From JABCPE02 sp963516475 (GTDB taxonomy: Bacteria; Bacteroidota; Bacteroidia; Flavobacteriales; Weeksellaceae), in assembly GCA_963516475.1 (NCBI GenBank), contig CAUQBR010000002.1, forward strand, positions 107,025-171,024: DNA of 64,000 bases, in the 5' to 3' direction. The position numbers and the translations under genes are program-made. How positions within the stretch are numbered: position 1 is the stretch's first letter; each line of letters begins with the position of its first letter. The notes under the pieces were generated by a model. It made no database searches. It saw only the letters and a list, made by a program, of their open reading frames with translations, and had not been told where the DNA came from. Shown here piece by piece: positions 8,977 through 17,495 of the stretch.

Positions 8977-9909
8977 ATGAACCTCAAATCTAAAATCGGA
9001 AATTACACCTTCGAAAATCCACTGATGAACGCCTCTGGATGCTGGTGCGAATCGGAAGAAAAACTAAATGAACTTCACCTCTCTGACTGCGGAAGTTTCG
9101 TAACCAAAAGTGCCACAGCGAAATACCGCGAAGGAAATCCATCGCCGCGATATGTGGAAGTTCCACTAGGAACTATCAACTCCATGGGACTGCCTAATGA
9201 AGGACTGGACTACTATCTCGATTATGCCCTAAAATTCCAAGAAAAGCACAAACAAACCATCTTCCTCTCCGTGGCAGGAATGTCTTTTGAGGAAAATATA
9301 GAGATGCTGAAAAAAGTAAATTCATCTGATTTTAAAGGCATCATAGAGCTTAACCTCTCTTGCCCTAATGTTCCTGGAAAACCTCAAACAGGCTATGATT
9401 TTGAGGCTACAGAGCGAATTTTACAAGAAGTTTTTACTTTCATCGACAAACCTTTGGGCGTAAAACTTCCGCCTTATTTTGATATGGCTCATTTTGACAA
9501 AATTGCAGAAGTTCTGAATAAATTTCCGCTCCACTATGTGAATTGTATCAACTCCATCGGAAACGGACTCTATATCGACACTGAAAAAGAAGAAGTCGTT
9601 ATCAGACCAAAGGATGGATTTGGCGGAATCGGCGGTGAATACATCAAACCTACCGCTCTGGCTAATGTCCGCGCGATGTACACCAGACTAAATAAAAATA
9701 TCCAAGTCATTGGCTGCGGCGGTGTTCTTACAGGGCAAGATGTCTTTGAGCATATTCTCTGTGGAGCAAGTATGGTTCAGGTAGGCTCTCAGCTGATGAA
9801 AGAAAATCCATCTATATTTGGGCGACTTCTATCTGAATTAAAAGAAATTATGTCCCAAAAAGGCTACCAGTCCATAGATGATTTCAAAGGTAAATTAAAA
9901 TCCTTGTAG
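8977..9909 (+). CDS. pyrD: Dihydroorotate dehydrogenase, class 1A type
   Basis: This flavoenzyme oxidises dihydroorotate to orotate in pyrimidine synthesis. The 310-aa protein lacks the N-terminal membrane helices of class 2 enzymes. It has NLSCPNVPGKPQ with a catalytic-type Cys129 in the active-site loop, N-terminal NPLMNASGCWC, and the FMN phosphate-binding VIGCGGVLTGQD. Cys as base and this motif are typical of cytosolic class 1A, which uses fumarate as electron acceptor. No pyrK gene, which class 1B would need, lies beside it. It sits in the forward operon between the GNAT gene and pdxJ. Confidence 0.93.
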   Translation: MNLKSKIGNYTFENPLMNASGCWCESEEKLNELHLSDCGSFVTKSATAKYREGNPSPRYVEVPLGTINSMGLPNEGLDYYLDYALKFQEKHKQTIFLSVAGMSFEENIEMLKKVNSSDFKGIIELNLSCPNVPGKPQTGYDFEATERILQEVFTFIDKPLGVKLPPYFDMAHFDKIAEVLNKFPLHYVNCINSIGNGLYIDTEKEEVVIRPKDGFGGIGGEYIKPTALANVRAMYTRLNKNIQVIGCGGVLTGQDVFEHILCGASMVQVGSQLMKENPSIFGRLLSELKEIMSQKGYQSIDDFKGKLKSL

Positions 9910-9958
9910 TTCATCTGCATGGTTTTTAGTATTTTTGAAAAAAATTTAAATCTTTTCA

Positions 9959-10669
9959 ATGACAAAATTAAGCGTAAATATCAATAAAATAGCGACCCTC
10001 CGAAATTCCAGAGGAGGGCTGCTTCCCAGCGTAACGGAAGCCGCAATGAAAATTCAGGAATTCGGTGCAGATGGCATCACCATCCACCCAAGACCAGACC
10101 AGCGCCACATCACAAAACAAGATGTCTATGACCTAAAACCGCTGGTGCATACGGAATTTAATATCGAAGGCAATCCGCACCGACCATTCATAGACATGGT
10201 TTTAGAAATCAAGCCTACGCAGGTGACTTTGGTTCCTGATGCGGACAATGCCATCACTTCCAATGCTGGCTGGGATACCAAAACTCATCTGTATTTCTTG
10301 ACAGACATCATATCAGAGTTCAAACGAGCTGGAATTAGGACTTCTATTTTCCTTGACCCTAAACCTGAACTTTGTGATTATGCCGCTAAAACAGGAACTG
10401 ACCGCATAGAACTATACACGGAGGCCTATGCTTCTGGATACAAAGCCAATAAAGAAGCGGCTATCAAACCTTATTTAGAAACGGCTATCCGTGCAAGTGA
10501 GCTGGGACTGGGCATCAATGCTGGGCATGATTTAAGCCTTGAAAATCTACGATATTTTGCAGAAACTATCCCAAATCTCTTGGAGGTGTCCATAGGGCAT
10601 GCACTCATCAGCGAGGCTCTCTACATGGGCATGGAAAACACGGTTCAGGCTTACCAAAAAAGATTATAA
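9959..10669 (+). CDS. pdxJ: Pyridoxine 5'-phosphate synthase
   Basis: PdxJ condenses 1-deoxyxylulose 5-phosphate with 3-amino-2-oxopropyl phosphate to give pyridoxine 5'-phosphate in the DXP-dependent vitamin B6 pathway. The 236-aa TIM-barrel is full length. It has KLSVNINKIATLRNSRGG at the start, GADGITIHPRPDQRHI with the catalytic and phosphate-binding His/Arg, ELYTEAYA, and GINAGHDL with the conserved C-terminal His. It follows pyrD by 49 bases and precedes the DUF721 gene by 23. Confidence 0.97.
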   Translation: MTKLSVNINKIATLRNSRGGLLPSVTEAAMKIQEFGADGITIHPRPDQRHITKQDVYDLKPLVHTEFNIEGNPHRPFIDMVLEIKPTQVTLVPDADNAITSNAGWDTKTHLYFLTDIISEFKRAGIRTSIFLDPKPELCDYAAKTGTDRIELYTEAYASGYKANKEAAIKPYLETAIRASELGLGINAGHDLSLENLRYFAETIPNLLEVSIGHALISEALYMGMENTVQAYQKRL

Positions 10670-10692
10670 ATCGACAAATAATTTTTTCTTAC

Positions 10693-10980
10693 ATGAGAAA
10701 GAAAAGAGAATTTCACTCTTCAGAATTGGTAAAAAGTTTGGCCAAAATCTATGGTTTTGATGAGATTTTGGTTTCATTTAAAATAAAAGACTTTCTCCGA
10801 GAATACTTGGACGAAAGTCTTTTTAATGAAATAGAACAAGTTCGGCTAAACAAAGGCGTTCTCAGCCTGAAAATAAAATCTCCTTTACTAAAAAACGATT
10901 TCCTGATGCGAAAATCATTCTATGTCAATAAAATCTCTTCTGAACTGGGAATAGAAATTACCCAAATCATCATTCTATAA
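10693..10980 (+). CDS. DUF721 (DciA-like) protein
   Basis: A small 95-aa protein of the DUF721 family, whose better known members (DciA) load the replicative helicase. The sequence has the family's opening (basic N-terminus, ELVKSLAKIYG), then the beta-rich part with VRLNKGVLSLKIKSPLLKNDFLMRK. The short length is usual in Bacteroidota. The stop codon ends at the base just before the reverse-strand mtgA stop, so the two genes converge with no terminator between them. It is the last gene of the forward run. Confidence 0.8.
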   Translation: MRKKREFHSSELVKSLAKIYGFDEILVSFKIKDFLREYLDESLFNEIEQVRLNKGVLSLKIKSPLLKNDFLMRKSFYVNKISSELGIEITQIIIL

Positions 10981-11628
10981 CTACTCTTGCAGGCGGATAT
11001 GGTTCATCTGCTTCATTATCCAGCTGTGCTTTCTTTTCAGCGCTGGCGTTGGATTTTTTGGGTCGTATTTTTTTGGATTTGGAAGAACCGCCGCTATCCA
11101 CGCCGCCTCGCTTTTGGTAAGATTTTTAGCTGATTTCTTAAAATAATACCGCGAAGCTGCCTCCACACCGAAGACTCCCTGCCCCATTTCTATCGAGTTG
11201 AGATACCTTTCCATGATGATTTTCTTATTCCAAACCTTTTCAATCACGAAAGTAAAAACCGTTTCCAAGCCTTTTCTAAACCAGCTTCTATTATTCCAAA
11301 GGAAAATATTTTTGGCTGTCTGCTGGGAAATCGTACTTCCGCCTTGTATTCGTTTTCCTTTTTCATTATTCTCCATAGCTCTCTCAATAGCTTTAAAATC
11401 AAAACCATCGTGTTTATAATAGTTTTGATCTTCTGATGCTATGACGGCTATTTTCACATAATCCCCCATTTCATCATAGGAAACATACTCGCGGTCTAAT
11501 TTCTGATATTGAAACAAACCGCCGAGCTGCGTCCATGTGATGATGGGATTAAAAAACCTACCCAAAACCACCGCTAAAAGGTAAAATATTAAAATAAAAT
11601 AAATTATTTTCTTCAAATATTTCAGCAT
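10981..11628 (-). CDS. mtgA: Monofunctional biosynthetic peptidoglycan transglycosylase
   Basis: A membrane-anchored GT51 glycosyltransferase that polymerises lipid II into glycan strands. It has one N-terminal membrane helix (YFILIFYLLAVVLG). The catalytic region shows ASEDQNYYKHDGFD with the catalytic Glu, then GGSTISQQTAKN, and the lower motif KKIIMERYLNSIEMGQG. There is no transpeptidase domain, so it is the 215-aa MtgA type. I start it at the ATG at 11,628; an in-frame TTG one codon earlier is less likely. The ATG overlaps the stop of the AAA ATPase gene by one base (TGATG), so translation is coupled. Confidence 0.95.
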   Translation of the reverse strand: MLKYLKKIIYFILIFYLLAVVLGRFFNPIITWTQLGGLFQYQKLDREYVSYDEMGDYVKIAVIASEDQNYYKHDGFDFKAIERAMENNEKGKRIQGGSTISQQTAKNIFLWNNRSWFRKGLETVFTFVIEKVWNKKIIMERYLNSIEMGQGVFGVEAASRYYFKKSAKNLTKSEAAWIAAVLPNPKKYDPKNPTPALKRKHSWIMKQMNHIRLQE

Positions 11629-12770
11629 CAAAAACCTATTTTTTTATTTTCTTTTGTAGTGTCTTTTAATGATTTTTCATCCATATTCGTAAGTTCCGCC
11701 AGAGAGCGAGGCTCATCTACAGTAATGTCCTTGCCTATTGATTTCAGGTAAGCATTGGATTTTTCCACGGTCAGCTCTCGGAATTTATATTCTGCTATCA
11801 GCCTTCCTTTTCTCAGCAGGGCAGAATCGATTTTGGATATATCCGAATTAAATGTACAAATCAATTGACATTCAAGCACATCCGAAAGCATTCCGTCTGC
11901 TATGTTCAGAATCGAAGAAACCACATCTGTATTGCTGTTGAGCGTTGTTCTCTCTGCAATGTAGTTTTCACAATCTTCCAGCACCAAAACCGAATTCTGA
12001 TTATCCACCAAAACACCAATAAAACTAGGGTCTGTGAGCGAAGAAATCATCGTAGTCGGTATGAAAATGAATTTTTTATTCGGAATCTGGCTCGTCAGCC
12101 ATTTGATGTAGTTGGTCTTTCCAGAACCTGCAATCCCGTGAAGCAGCACGATTCCCTTGTTTTCATTGGTTATCGTATGTTTCACTCTAGTATGCACCTC
12201 CATAAAATCATCATTGTACATCAAATCCAAGTCTATTCTGTGAGGTTTTATTGTATGAGTTTTCAAATCAAAACCTGAATTATCTCTTAGCAAAATAGAT
12301 ACTTTAGCTTCTTTAGAAACATATTTTTCAAAATATTCACTGAAAAGTTTTATTAGATTTGCCTTAGAATTAGGAGAATCATTTTTATAATAAACATACT
12401 CCACACGATAGAGCCCTTCCTCAAAAACTTCCGTATCATAGTCATCAGACAAGTCTCTGGTTAACAGTATAAAAACCTCTAATTCGGGATGAAAATAGCA
12501 CTCCTCGCTCTCATAAAGCTCGTTGGTTTTTGATGAATAATCCATCGTATGGAAATCCTCACATTTCTGGAACTGAGAGAGTTTTTCTTTATGTATAACC
12601 AGTTCATCACCACCGATATACAGATTTGCCATAAGATTATTCAATAAAACTCTATAAGGCGACGAAAATGTAGATGTTTCCATCTTATCATAAAGCTTTA
12701 TTGACGAGGTTTCACCATCATACCCCATTAAATAAAATGATTTGTAAAATTCTGATTCTTTTATTCTCAT
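11628..12770 (-). CDS. AAA family ATPase, BCS1-like
   Basis: A 380-aa protein with an unrecognised N-terminal half and a C-terminal AAA ATPase. Walker A is GIAGSGKT at 212-219, Walker B is VLVLEDCE at about 264-271, and a likely sensor/arginine region is ALLRKGRLI. The layout (N-terminal module, then a single AAA module with the AAA of Bcs1 type) resembles bacterial BCS1-like ATPases, but the substrate is unknown. It is the penultimate gene of the ribBA-to-mtgA operon and is coupled to mtgA. The C-terminus is Lys/Asp/Glu-rich and probably disordered. Confidence 0.78.
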   Translation of the reverse strand: MRIKESEFYKSFYLMGYDGETSSIKLYDKMETSTFSSPYRVLLNNLMANLYIGGDELVIHKEKLSQFQKCEDFHTMDYSSKTNELYESEECYFHPELEVFILLTRDLSDDYDTEVFEEGLYRVEYVYYKNDSPNSKANLIKLFSEYFEKYVSKEAKVSILLRDNSGFDLKTHTIKPHRIDLDLMYNDDFMEVHTRVKHTITNENKGIVLLHGIAGSGKTNYIKWLTSQIPNKKFIFIPTTMISSLTDPSFIGVLVDNQNSVLVLEDCENYIAERTTLNSNTDVVSSILNIADGMLSDVLECQLICTFNSDISKIDSALLRKGRLIAEYKFRELTVEKSNAYLKSIGKDITVDEPRSLAELTNMDEKSLKDTTKENKKIGF

Positions 12771-12804
12771 CTTTTTAAATTTAATTTATACTTTAATATT
12801 TTGT

Positions 12805-13326
12805 TTATTTTTTCTCTTTATACCAAGAGGAATATTTTACATAATTTTTGCTTATTCGCTGTATTTCAGACTCCATAAGGTCTTGCGAAACATCTTTTAT
12901 CTTTTTTGCGGGAACGCCTGCCCATAGCTCACCTTCCCTGATGTGTGTCCCTTGCGTAACCACCGAACCAGCCGCCACCACAGCATGAGACTCTATCAGA
13001 CAGCCATCCATGACAATAGCCCCCATGCCGATAAGCACATTATTCTTTATTTCGCACCCATGAACCACCGCATTATGCCCGATAGAAACATTATTCCCTA
13101 TAATGGTCGCGTGTTTTTCGTAGGTGCAGTGCACAGTTACATTATCTTGAATATTCACCCTGTTACCGAGCCTGATGCTGTTCACATCTCCCCTCAACAC
13201 GGCATTATACCAAATACTGCACTCCTCTCCCATGACCACATCTCCGATAATCACAGCTGTTTCCGCTAAAAATGTATCCTCGCCCACGATAGGAGTTTTT
13301 CCTAAAACTTCTCTAATCAAAGCCAT
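12805..13326 (-). CDS. Gamma carbonic anhydrase family protein (hexapeptide repeat)
   Basis: A 173-aa left-handed beta-helix protein of the YrdA/PaaY/gamma-carbonic-anhydrase group. Repeated hexapeptides run from about residue 15 to 140 (IGDVVMG, IRLGNRV, IGNNVSIGHNAVVHG, IGMGAIVMDG). The three zinc-type histidines are in NVTVHCTYEK and SIGHNAVVHGC. The end of the protein (WAGVPAKKIKD) is also typical. Real members vary between carbonic anhydrase and inactive or acyltransferase-like proteins, so activity is not certain. It lies three bases downstream of the methyltransferase gene. Confidence 0.9.
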   Translation of the reverse strand: MALIREVLGKTPIVGEDTFLAETAVIIGDVVMGEECSIWYNAVLRGDVNSIRLGNRVNIQDNVTVHCTYEKHATIIGNNVSIGHNAVVHGCEIKNNVLIGMGAIVMDGCLIESHAVVAAGSVVTQGTHIREGELWAGVPAKKIKDVSQDLMESEIQRISKNYVKYSSWYKEKK

Positions 13327-13329
13327 TTT

Positions 13330-14061
13330 CTATAATTTTTCTGCTGTAACTATCACAGGCATAGAGTTTTCTGGATTAAAATCAACTTTATTAAATCCGC
13401 CATAAAACTGAATATTTTTAAACCCTACATTCTCCAAAACCCCTTTAAGTTCTTGATAATCAACATTTATCAAAACCTCTTCGTTTTCAACTTTTTTATC
13501 TAAAATAGTTTTGAAAATAATGTTTCCATCTTCATTCAAATAATAAGAACGCTCAAAAGTAACTCCTTCATTATCAATAAGTGGCAAATTTCCTAAAAAA
13601 TTTCCTTCTTTATTTTTAGATGTAAATTTCCAAAAATTCACCATTTGGATGATTAGCTTTCCGCCTTGTTCCAGCTGGGCATAGGCTTTCTGCAAAAAAT
13701 CTGAAATCTCTTTCTTGTTTTCCAAATGAGGAAGCGTATTTCCTATGTTGATAATGGTCGTAAATTTCGGAAGCCTGTCAATATCAAGCATACTCATATT
13801 AACGACTTCTACGCCTTTCTCTTTTGCTTTATCAATTAGTTTTTCGTTGATATCAATGGCTGTAACATCGTAGTTTTCTCTAAGTAAATACTGGGACAAA
13901 TTCCCTGTTCCTGCGCCCACATCCAAAATCTTTTTGCCTTTTATTTCCTCTGCGAAAAAAGTCTTGTGCAGTGGAGACAATGAAAAAATCAAATCATATT
14001 TCTCTGAAATATCATCATAAAATTTTTTCATACTTTTTTGATTCTGCGTAATATCGCTCAT
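13330..14061 (-). CDS. Class I SAM-dependent methyltransferase
   Basis: A 243-aa methyltransferase. Motif I is ILDVGAGTGNLSQ, with an acidic residue ending the next strand (VTAIDIN) and a motif-IV-like region TIINIGNTLPHL. The substrate is unknown. I start it at the ATG at 14,061 (MSDITQNQKSMKK). The longest frame reaches a TTG at 14,148, deep inside corA, and its first 29 residues look like out-of-frame corA sequence. The chosen ATG is 14 bases after the corA stop, in the ribBA-corA-methyltransferase operon. Confidence 0.88.
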   Translation of the reverse strand: MSDITQNQKSMKKFYDDISEKYDLIFSLSPLHKTFFAEEIKGKKILDVGAGTGNLSQYLLRENYDVTAIDINEKLIDKAKEKGVEVVNMSMLDIDRLPKFTTIINIGNTLPHLENKKEISDFLQKAYAQLEQGGKLIIQMVNFWKFTSKNKEGNFLGNLPLIDNEGVTFERSYYLNEDGNIIFKTILDKKVENEEVLINVDYQELKGVLENVGFKNIQFYGGFNKVDFNPENSMPVIVTAEKL

Positions 14062-14075
14062 ATTCAGTGTTTTAA

Positions 14076-14981
14076 TTATTTCACATTTTTCCTTTTCATG
14101 AAAATAGAAGTCACTATCACGATGACTACCATAATGCCAAGCATCCAATAAAAGCCGTATTCATGGTCTATTCCGAACATTTCCTGAAAATTCATTCCGT
14201 AAAGACTCGCCAAAAAGGTTATCGGCAAGAAATACGCTGAATACACAGCTAAAATTTTCATGGACTCGTTATTTCTCTGGTCAGACAGTGCCAAAAATAA
14301 GCTTATAAGACTGGTAGACTGCGAGTTAAGGTATTCAAAGCCACTCATCACCTCCGTATAAGTATCCTTCAAATCATTGAATTCTATTTTTTCTATCGGA
14401 AGTTTGTCATAAAAATTAACCCACTCATTAGAAATGGACAAAAGTTTCAGATTAAGGCTTGCTCGTCTTTTCAAACGATATAGGCGCTTGATTTCGTTAG
14501 AGTTAGAATCCGTTTTAGTAAAAATATCATTCTCTATTTTTTCCATTTTCTCCAAAAGATTGATATTTTCTTTTCTATAAGATTTCAAAATGCCAGAACC
14601 TAGTTCCAAAGCTATCCTATAGGGATTAGCTGCCTGAAAAGTCCCATTTTTCAGTTCTTCGGAGAGTTTTTTAATCCGCTCATTATCAACCCTATGAATG
14701 GTTAAAACAAGATTTTCTTTAATGAAAATCCCAACTTTAGTACTGATATCATTGATAGAATTCAAAAACTTATTGCCAGGCTCAGAACTTGCCCTCGCAA
14801 GAATAAATTTGATTTCGCCCAAATCCTCCGCTTTGGGAAGATGATTGGTATTGATACAATCTTTTAGGTGTAATATATTGATTTTGTATTGTTTAGATAT
14901 TTCTGAAATATTTTCATATTTCATATCTTGAATATCAATCCATTCAAAAACATCATTTTTGTATAGTGACTTAACTATCAT
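14076..14981 (-). CDS. corA: CorA-type magnesium/cobalt transporter
   Basis: A 301-aa member of the CorA channel family, which assembles as pentamers in the inner membrane for Mg2+ uptake. It has a long soluble N-terminal funnel domain with coiled segments, then two C-terminal membrane helices. The signature YGMNF follows the first helix (FLASLYGMNF), and the second helix ends in basic KRKNVK at the C-terminus. It lies four bases after ribBA in the same operon. Confidence 0.93.
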   Translation of the reverse strand: MIVKSLYKNDVFEWIDIQDMKYENISEISKQYKINILHLKDCINTNHLPKAEDLGEIKFILARASSEPGNKFLNSINDISTKVGIFIKENLVLTIHRVDNERIKKLSEELKNGTFQAANPYRIALELGSGILKSYRKENINLLEKMEKIENDIFTKTDSNSNEIKRLYRLKRRASLNLKLLSISNEWVNFYDKLPIEKIEFNDLKDTYTEVMSGFEYLNSQSTSLISLFLALSDQRNNESMKILAVYSAYFLPITFLASLYGMNFQEMFGIDHEYGFYWMLGIMVVIVIVTSIFMKRKNVK

Positions 14982-14985
14982 AATA

Positions 14986-16101
14986 TCAAATTTTTACCAT
15001 TTCTGTAATCTCCACATCATAACCGCTTACTATTGGTTTCTGATCTGTATTTTGAGATAAAATTTTTATTTTATGAATTCCTAACTCCTTGATAATCTGA
15101 ATTCCTATTCCATAATCTTTAAAATTCTGAGCGTTTTTGACCTCTTTATTTTCTTGATTATTAATGAACTGCTGAAGTTTTCGCAGTGTATTCTCCGTAG
15201 TGGAAACATTATTGATAAAAACTATCACTCCTCTGCCCTCTTCGTTTATTTTTGCCGTTATTTTCTCCAATAAAGACTTCTCTCCATTAGCCAAAATACT
15301 CAGCACATCGAAGTAAGACCCAGAAGACTGCACCCGCACGAGAACCTCATCATTTACCGACCAGCTTCCTTTGGATAAAGCAAAATGCACCTGCTCCGTG
15401 TATTTTTCCTTAAAGGCATAAAACCTGAAATCTCCATAAAAAGTCTTCACTTCTCTTTCTTCGATTTTATCTATCAAATCTCCATTTTTCAGGCGGTATT
15501 CTATCAAATCCTCTATGGAAACTATTTTTAGGTTTTGCTTTCGGGCAAGTTCTGCCAGCTGTGGAAGCCTCGCCATCGTTCCATCTTCGTTCATGATTTC
15601 GCAGATTACTCCGCCCTCTTTCAATCCAGCCAATCTGGTCAAATCTATCGCTGCCTCGGTGTGTCCAGCGCGTTTCAGCACTCCACCTTCTTTGGCTCTG
15701 AGAGGGAAAATATGCCCAGGGCGCATGAAATCAGTAGGTTTGCTCTTTTCGTCCATCAGAGCTAAAATAGTTCTTGCCCTATCATTCGCTGAAATCCCTG
15801 TAGATACGCCATCTCCCAGCAAATCCACTGACACCGTAAAGGCTGTTTCTTTTGGGTCGGTACTGCGAGAAACCATAGCTTCCAAGCCCAATTCATCACA
15901 CCTGCTTTCGGGAAGCGGCGTACAGATAAGCCCACGCCCATGGATGGTCATAAAATTGATAATCTCTGGTGTGGTCAGCTCCGCTGCAGAGAGGAAATCG
16001 CCCTCGTTTTCACGGTTTTCATCATCTACTACGATGATGATTTTACCGTTTTTAAGGTCTTCTATGGCTTCTGAAATTGTATTTAATGTGAAATTTTTCA
16101 T
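14986..16101 (-). CDS. RibBA-type protein: active DHBP synthase domain plus degenerate GTP cyclohydrolase II domain
   Basis: The N-terminal domain (about 1-205) is 3,4-dihydroxy-2-butanone-4-phosphate synthase, which makes the four-carbon riboflavin precursor from ribulose 5-phosphate. It has DDENRENEGDF, IHGRGLIC and KEGGVLKRAGHTEA, with the acidic and His catalytic residues. The C-terminal domain (about 206-371) has the fold pattern of GTP cyclohydrolase II (VLVRVQSSGSYFDVL), but the zinc-binding cysteines and the QEGRGIGL-like loop are missing. It is therefore probably inactive for GTP hydrolysis. It is the first gene of the reverse operon, with a -7 box TATCTTTG at 16,118-16,125. Confidence 0.9.
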   Translation of the reverse strand: MKNFTLNTISEAIEDLKNGKIIIVVDDENRENEGDFLSAAELTTPEIINFMTIHGRGLICTPLPESRCDELGLEAMVSRSTDPKETAFTVSVDLLGDGVSTGISANDRARTILALMDEKSKPTDFMRPGHIFPLRAKEGGVLKRAGHTEAAIDLTRLAGLKEGGVICEIMNEDGTMARLPQLAELARKQNLKIVSIEDLIEYRLKNGDLIDKIEEREVKTFYGDFRFYAFKEKYTEQVHFALSKGSWSVNDEVLVRVQSSGSYFDVLSILANGEKSLLEKITAKINEEGRGVIVFINNVSTTENTLRKLQQFINNQENKEVKNAQNFKDYGIGIQIIKELGIHKIKILSQNTDQKPIVSGYDVEITEMVKI

Positions 16102-16117
16102 GTCAATTTTATTTCTA

Positions 16118-16125
16118 CAAAGATA
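16118..16125 (-). promoter_or_regulatory. -7 box for the ribBA operon
   Basis: The reverse strand reads TATCTTTG, a perfect TAnnTTTG, 16 bases before the ribBA ATG. Confidence 0.5.
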
Positions 16126-16154
16126 ATTATTAACATCAGATTTTCTAAAGTTTT

Positions 16155-16694
16155 TTAATATCTATCTCCGTATATATTCTTTGCTTTTAGTGTATATTTT
16201 TTAACAAAGTCCGTTTTACTCTCTGTGTAGGCATCTCTATTATGCTCAAATTTTTTCCAAAGGAGAAGTTTCATTTTTTCATATTCTTTTGCTACATCTT
16301 GATTTTCAATAATATAATCCCGAAAATAAAGTTCATCATTATCACCTCTCAATCTTATATGCAAATGAAATACTTTTTCTGCGAAACCATTTATGGTGTA
16401 TCCTTTGTTATACACCATTCTATCTTTATCATGGGACATGCAGAGATACTGGTTTTTGTCCAAAATATCAGAAATATTTTTCAGACTATTTTTATCATCG
16501 CATTCTATAAGGATGTCAATAATTGGTTTTGCCCAAATGGAAGGAACCGCTGTGCTTCCTATATGGCTAATAGTAACTCTCTCATTTATAATAGTTTCCA
16601 AATATTGTTTTTCTTCCTGAAACCATTTTTCCCATAGAGTATTGTGTGGGACTAATTCGATTGGGAACAGCTGCCACAGCTCTTCAAGCGGCAT
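16155..16694 (-). CDS. GrpB family (UPF0157) nucleotidyltransferase-like protein
   Basis: A 179-aa protein of the GrpB family, which has a nucleotidyltransferase-like fold. The family pattern is clear: IELVPHNTLW at the start, ISHIGSTAVPSIWAKPIID in the middle and FHLHIR later. The function of the family is not settled. The longest frame begins with a TTG at 16,754, but the ATG at 16,694 (MPLEELWQLFP) fits the family start and has AGAG upstream. It is divergent from pnuC, and a perfect reverse -7 box TATATTTG is at 16,742-16,749. Confidence 0.87.
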   Translation of the reverse strand: MPLEELWQLFPIELVPHNTLWEKWFQEEKQYLETIINERVTISHIGSTAVPSIWAKPIIDILIECDDKNSLKNISDILDKNQYLCMSHDKDRMVYNKGYTINGFAEKVFHLHIRLRGDNDELYFRDYIIENQDVAKEYEKMKLLLWKKFEHNRDAYTESKTDFVKKYTLKAKNIYGDRY

Positions 16695-16741
16695 TTTTAA
16701 TAATTCTCTATTGTTCAAAAAATTTAATCTAAATATTGACA

Positions 16742-16770
16742 CAAATATAATCAAAATAACCTTATCTTTG
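16742..16770. promoter_or_regulatory. Divergent promoters of grpB-like gene and pnuC
   Basis: Two perfect -7 boxes lie close together: TATATTTG on the reverse strand (16,742-16,749) for the GrpB gene and TATCTTTG on the forward strand (16,763-16,770) for pnuC. The forward box ends only five bases before the pnuC ATG, so the pnuC transcript may be leaderless or nearly so. Confidence 0.5.
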
Positions 16771-16775
16771 GGCTG

Positions 16776-17432
16776 ATGAATCTATATGAACTTTTTATAA
16801 AACCTTACGAGGAATATACTTTTTTTCAAATTTTCTTGGAAATTGTAGCTGCTTTCTTCGGTCTGCTGAGTGTTTTTTTCTCCGTGAAAAGGAATATCTG
16901 GGTCTATCCCACAGGTATCATCAGCACTACCATTTATGTTTATATTCTCTTTAATTTTGGGCTTCTGGGTGATATGCTTATCAATGTTTATTACAGCATT
17001 ATGAGCATCTACGGCTGGATTTCTTGGAACAAAAACACAGAGAACCAAATCATCAGCGTAGATTTTGCCAAGAAAAAAGACTGGCTGGTGGGACTAAATC
17101 TGTTTGCGGTGAGTTTTGTGGCGGTCTGTGGAGTTTATTATTTCAAACCTTTTATAGACAATCATTTTTCTATGAATGGCGTAAACCTTGGTTTTCAGCA
17201 ACTTGACTGGGCAAACTGGCTGGATATTTTCACAACTTCTCTGTTTCTCATCGGAATGTGGTTCATGGCAAAACGAAAGATAGAAAACTGGCTTTTCTGG
17301 ATTGTAGGCGATTTAATCTGCGTTCCGATGATGCTCTACAAGGGACTGGGAATCACCTCCTTGCAGTATCTTATTTTTACGATAATGGCGGTAATAGGCT
17401 ATTTAGAATGGCTGAAACAGGTGAGGAAATAA
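16776..17432 (+). CDS. pnuC: Nicotinamide mononucleoside transporter PnuC
   Basis: A 218-aa inner-membrane transporter for nicotinamide riboside (or another vitamin nucleoside in PnuC relatives), used for NAD salvage. It has about seven membrane segments. The family core is present: IWVYPTGIISTTIYVYILF, then YYSIMSIYGWISW, and a late WLFWIVGDLICVPMMLYKG. The first residues (LYELFIKPYEEYTFFQI) are also usual for flavobacterial PnuC. No NAD kinase-like or thiamine genes lie next to it, so the substrate is inferred from the family only. The tmRNA gene follows 63 bases later. Confidence 0.9.
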   Translation: MNLYELFIKPYEEYTFFQIFLEIVAAFFGLLSVFFSVKRNIWVYPTGIISTTIYVYILFNFGLLGDMLINVYYSIMSIYGWISWNKNTENQIISVDFAKKKDWLVGLNLFAVSFVAVCGVYYFKPFIDNHFSMNGVNLGFQQLDWANWLDIFTTSLFLIGMWFMAKRKIENWLFWIVGDLICVPMMLYKGLGITSLQYLIFTIMAVIGYLEWLKQVRK

Positions 17433-17472
17433 TTTTTAAAATTATATTGTCTCATTACATTTATTTTTTCAT

Positions 17473-17480
17473 TATATTTG
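17473..17480 (+). promoter_or_regulatory. -7 box for the tmRNA gene
   Basis: TATATTTG, a perfect TAnnTTTG, ends 15 bases before the mature 5' end of the tmRNA. A possible -33 TTG is at 17,447-17,449 with a long spacing of 23. Confidence 0.5.
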
Positions 17481-17495
17481 CTCCCAAAATTCATT

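Noticed and set aside
14062..14148. The upstream extension of the methyltransferase frame to a TTG
   Set aside because: Its 29 extra residues read corA in another frame, and a good ATG exists at 14,061 just after the corA stop.
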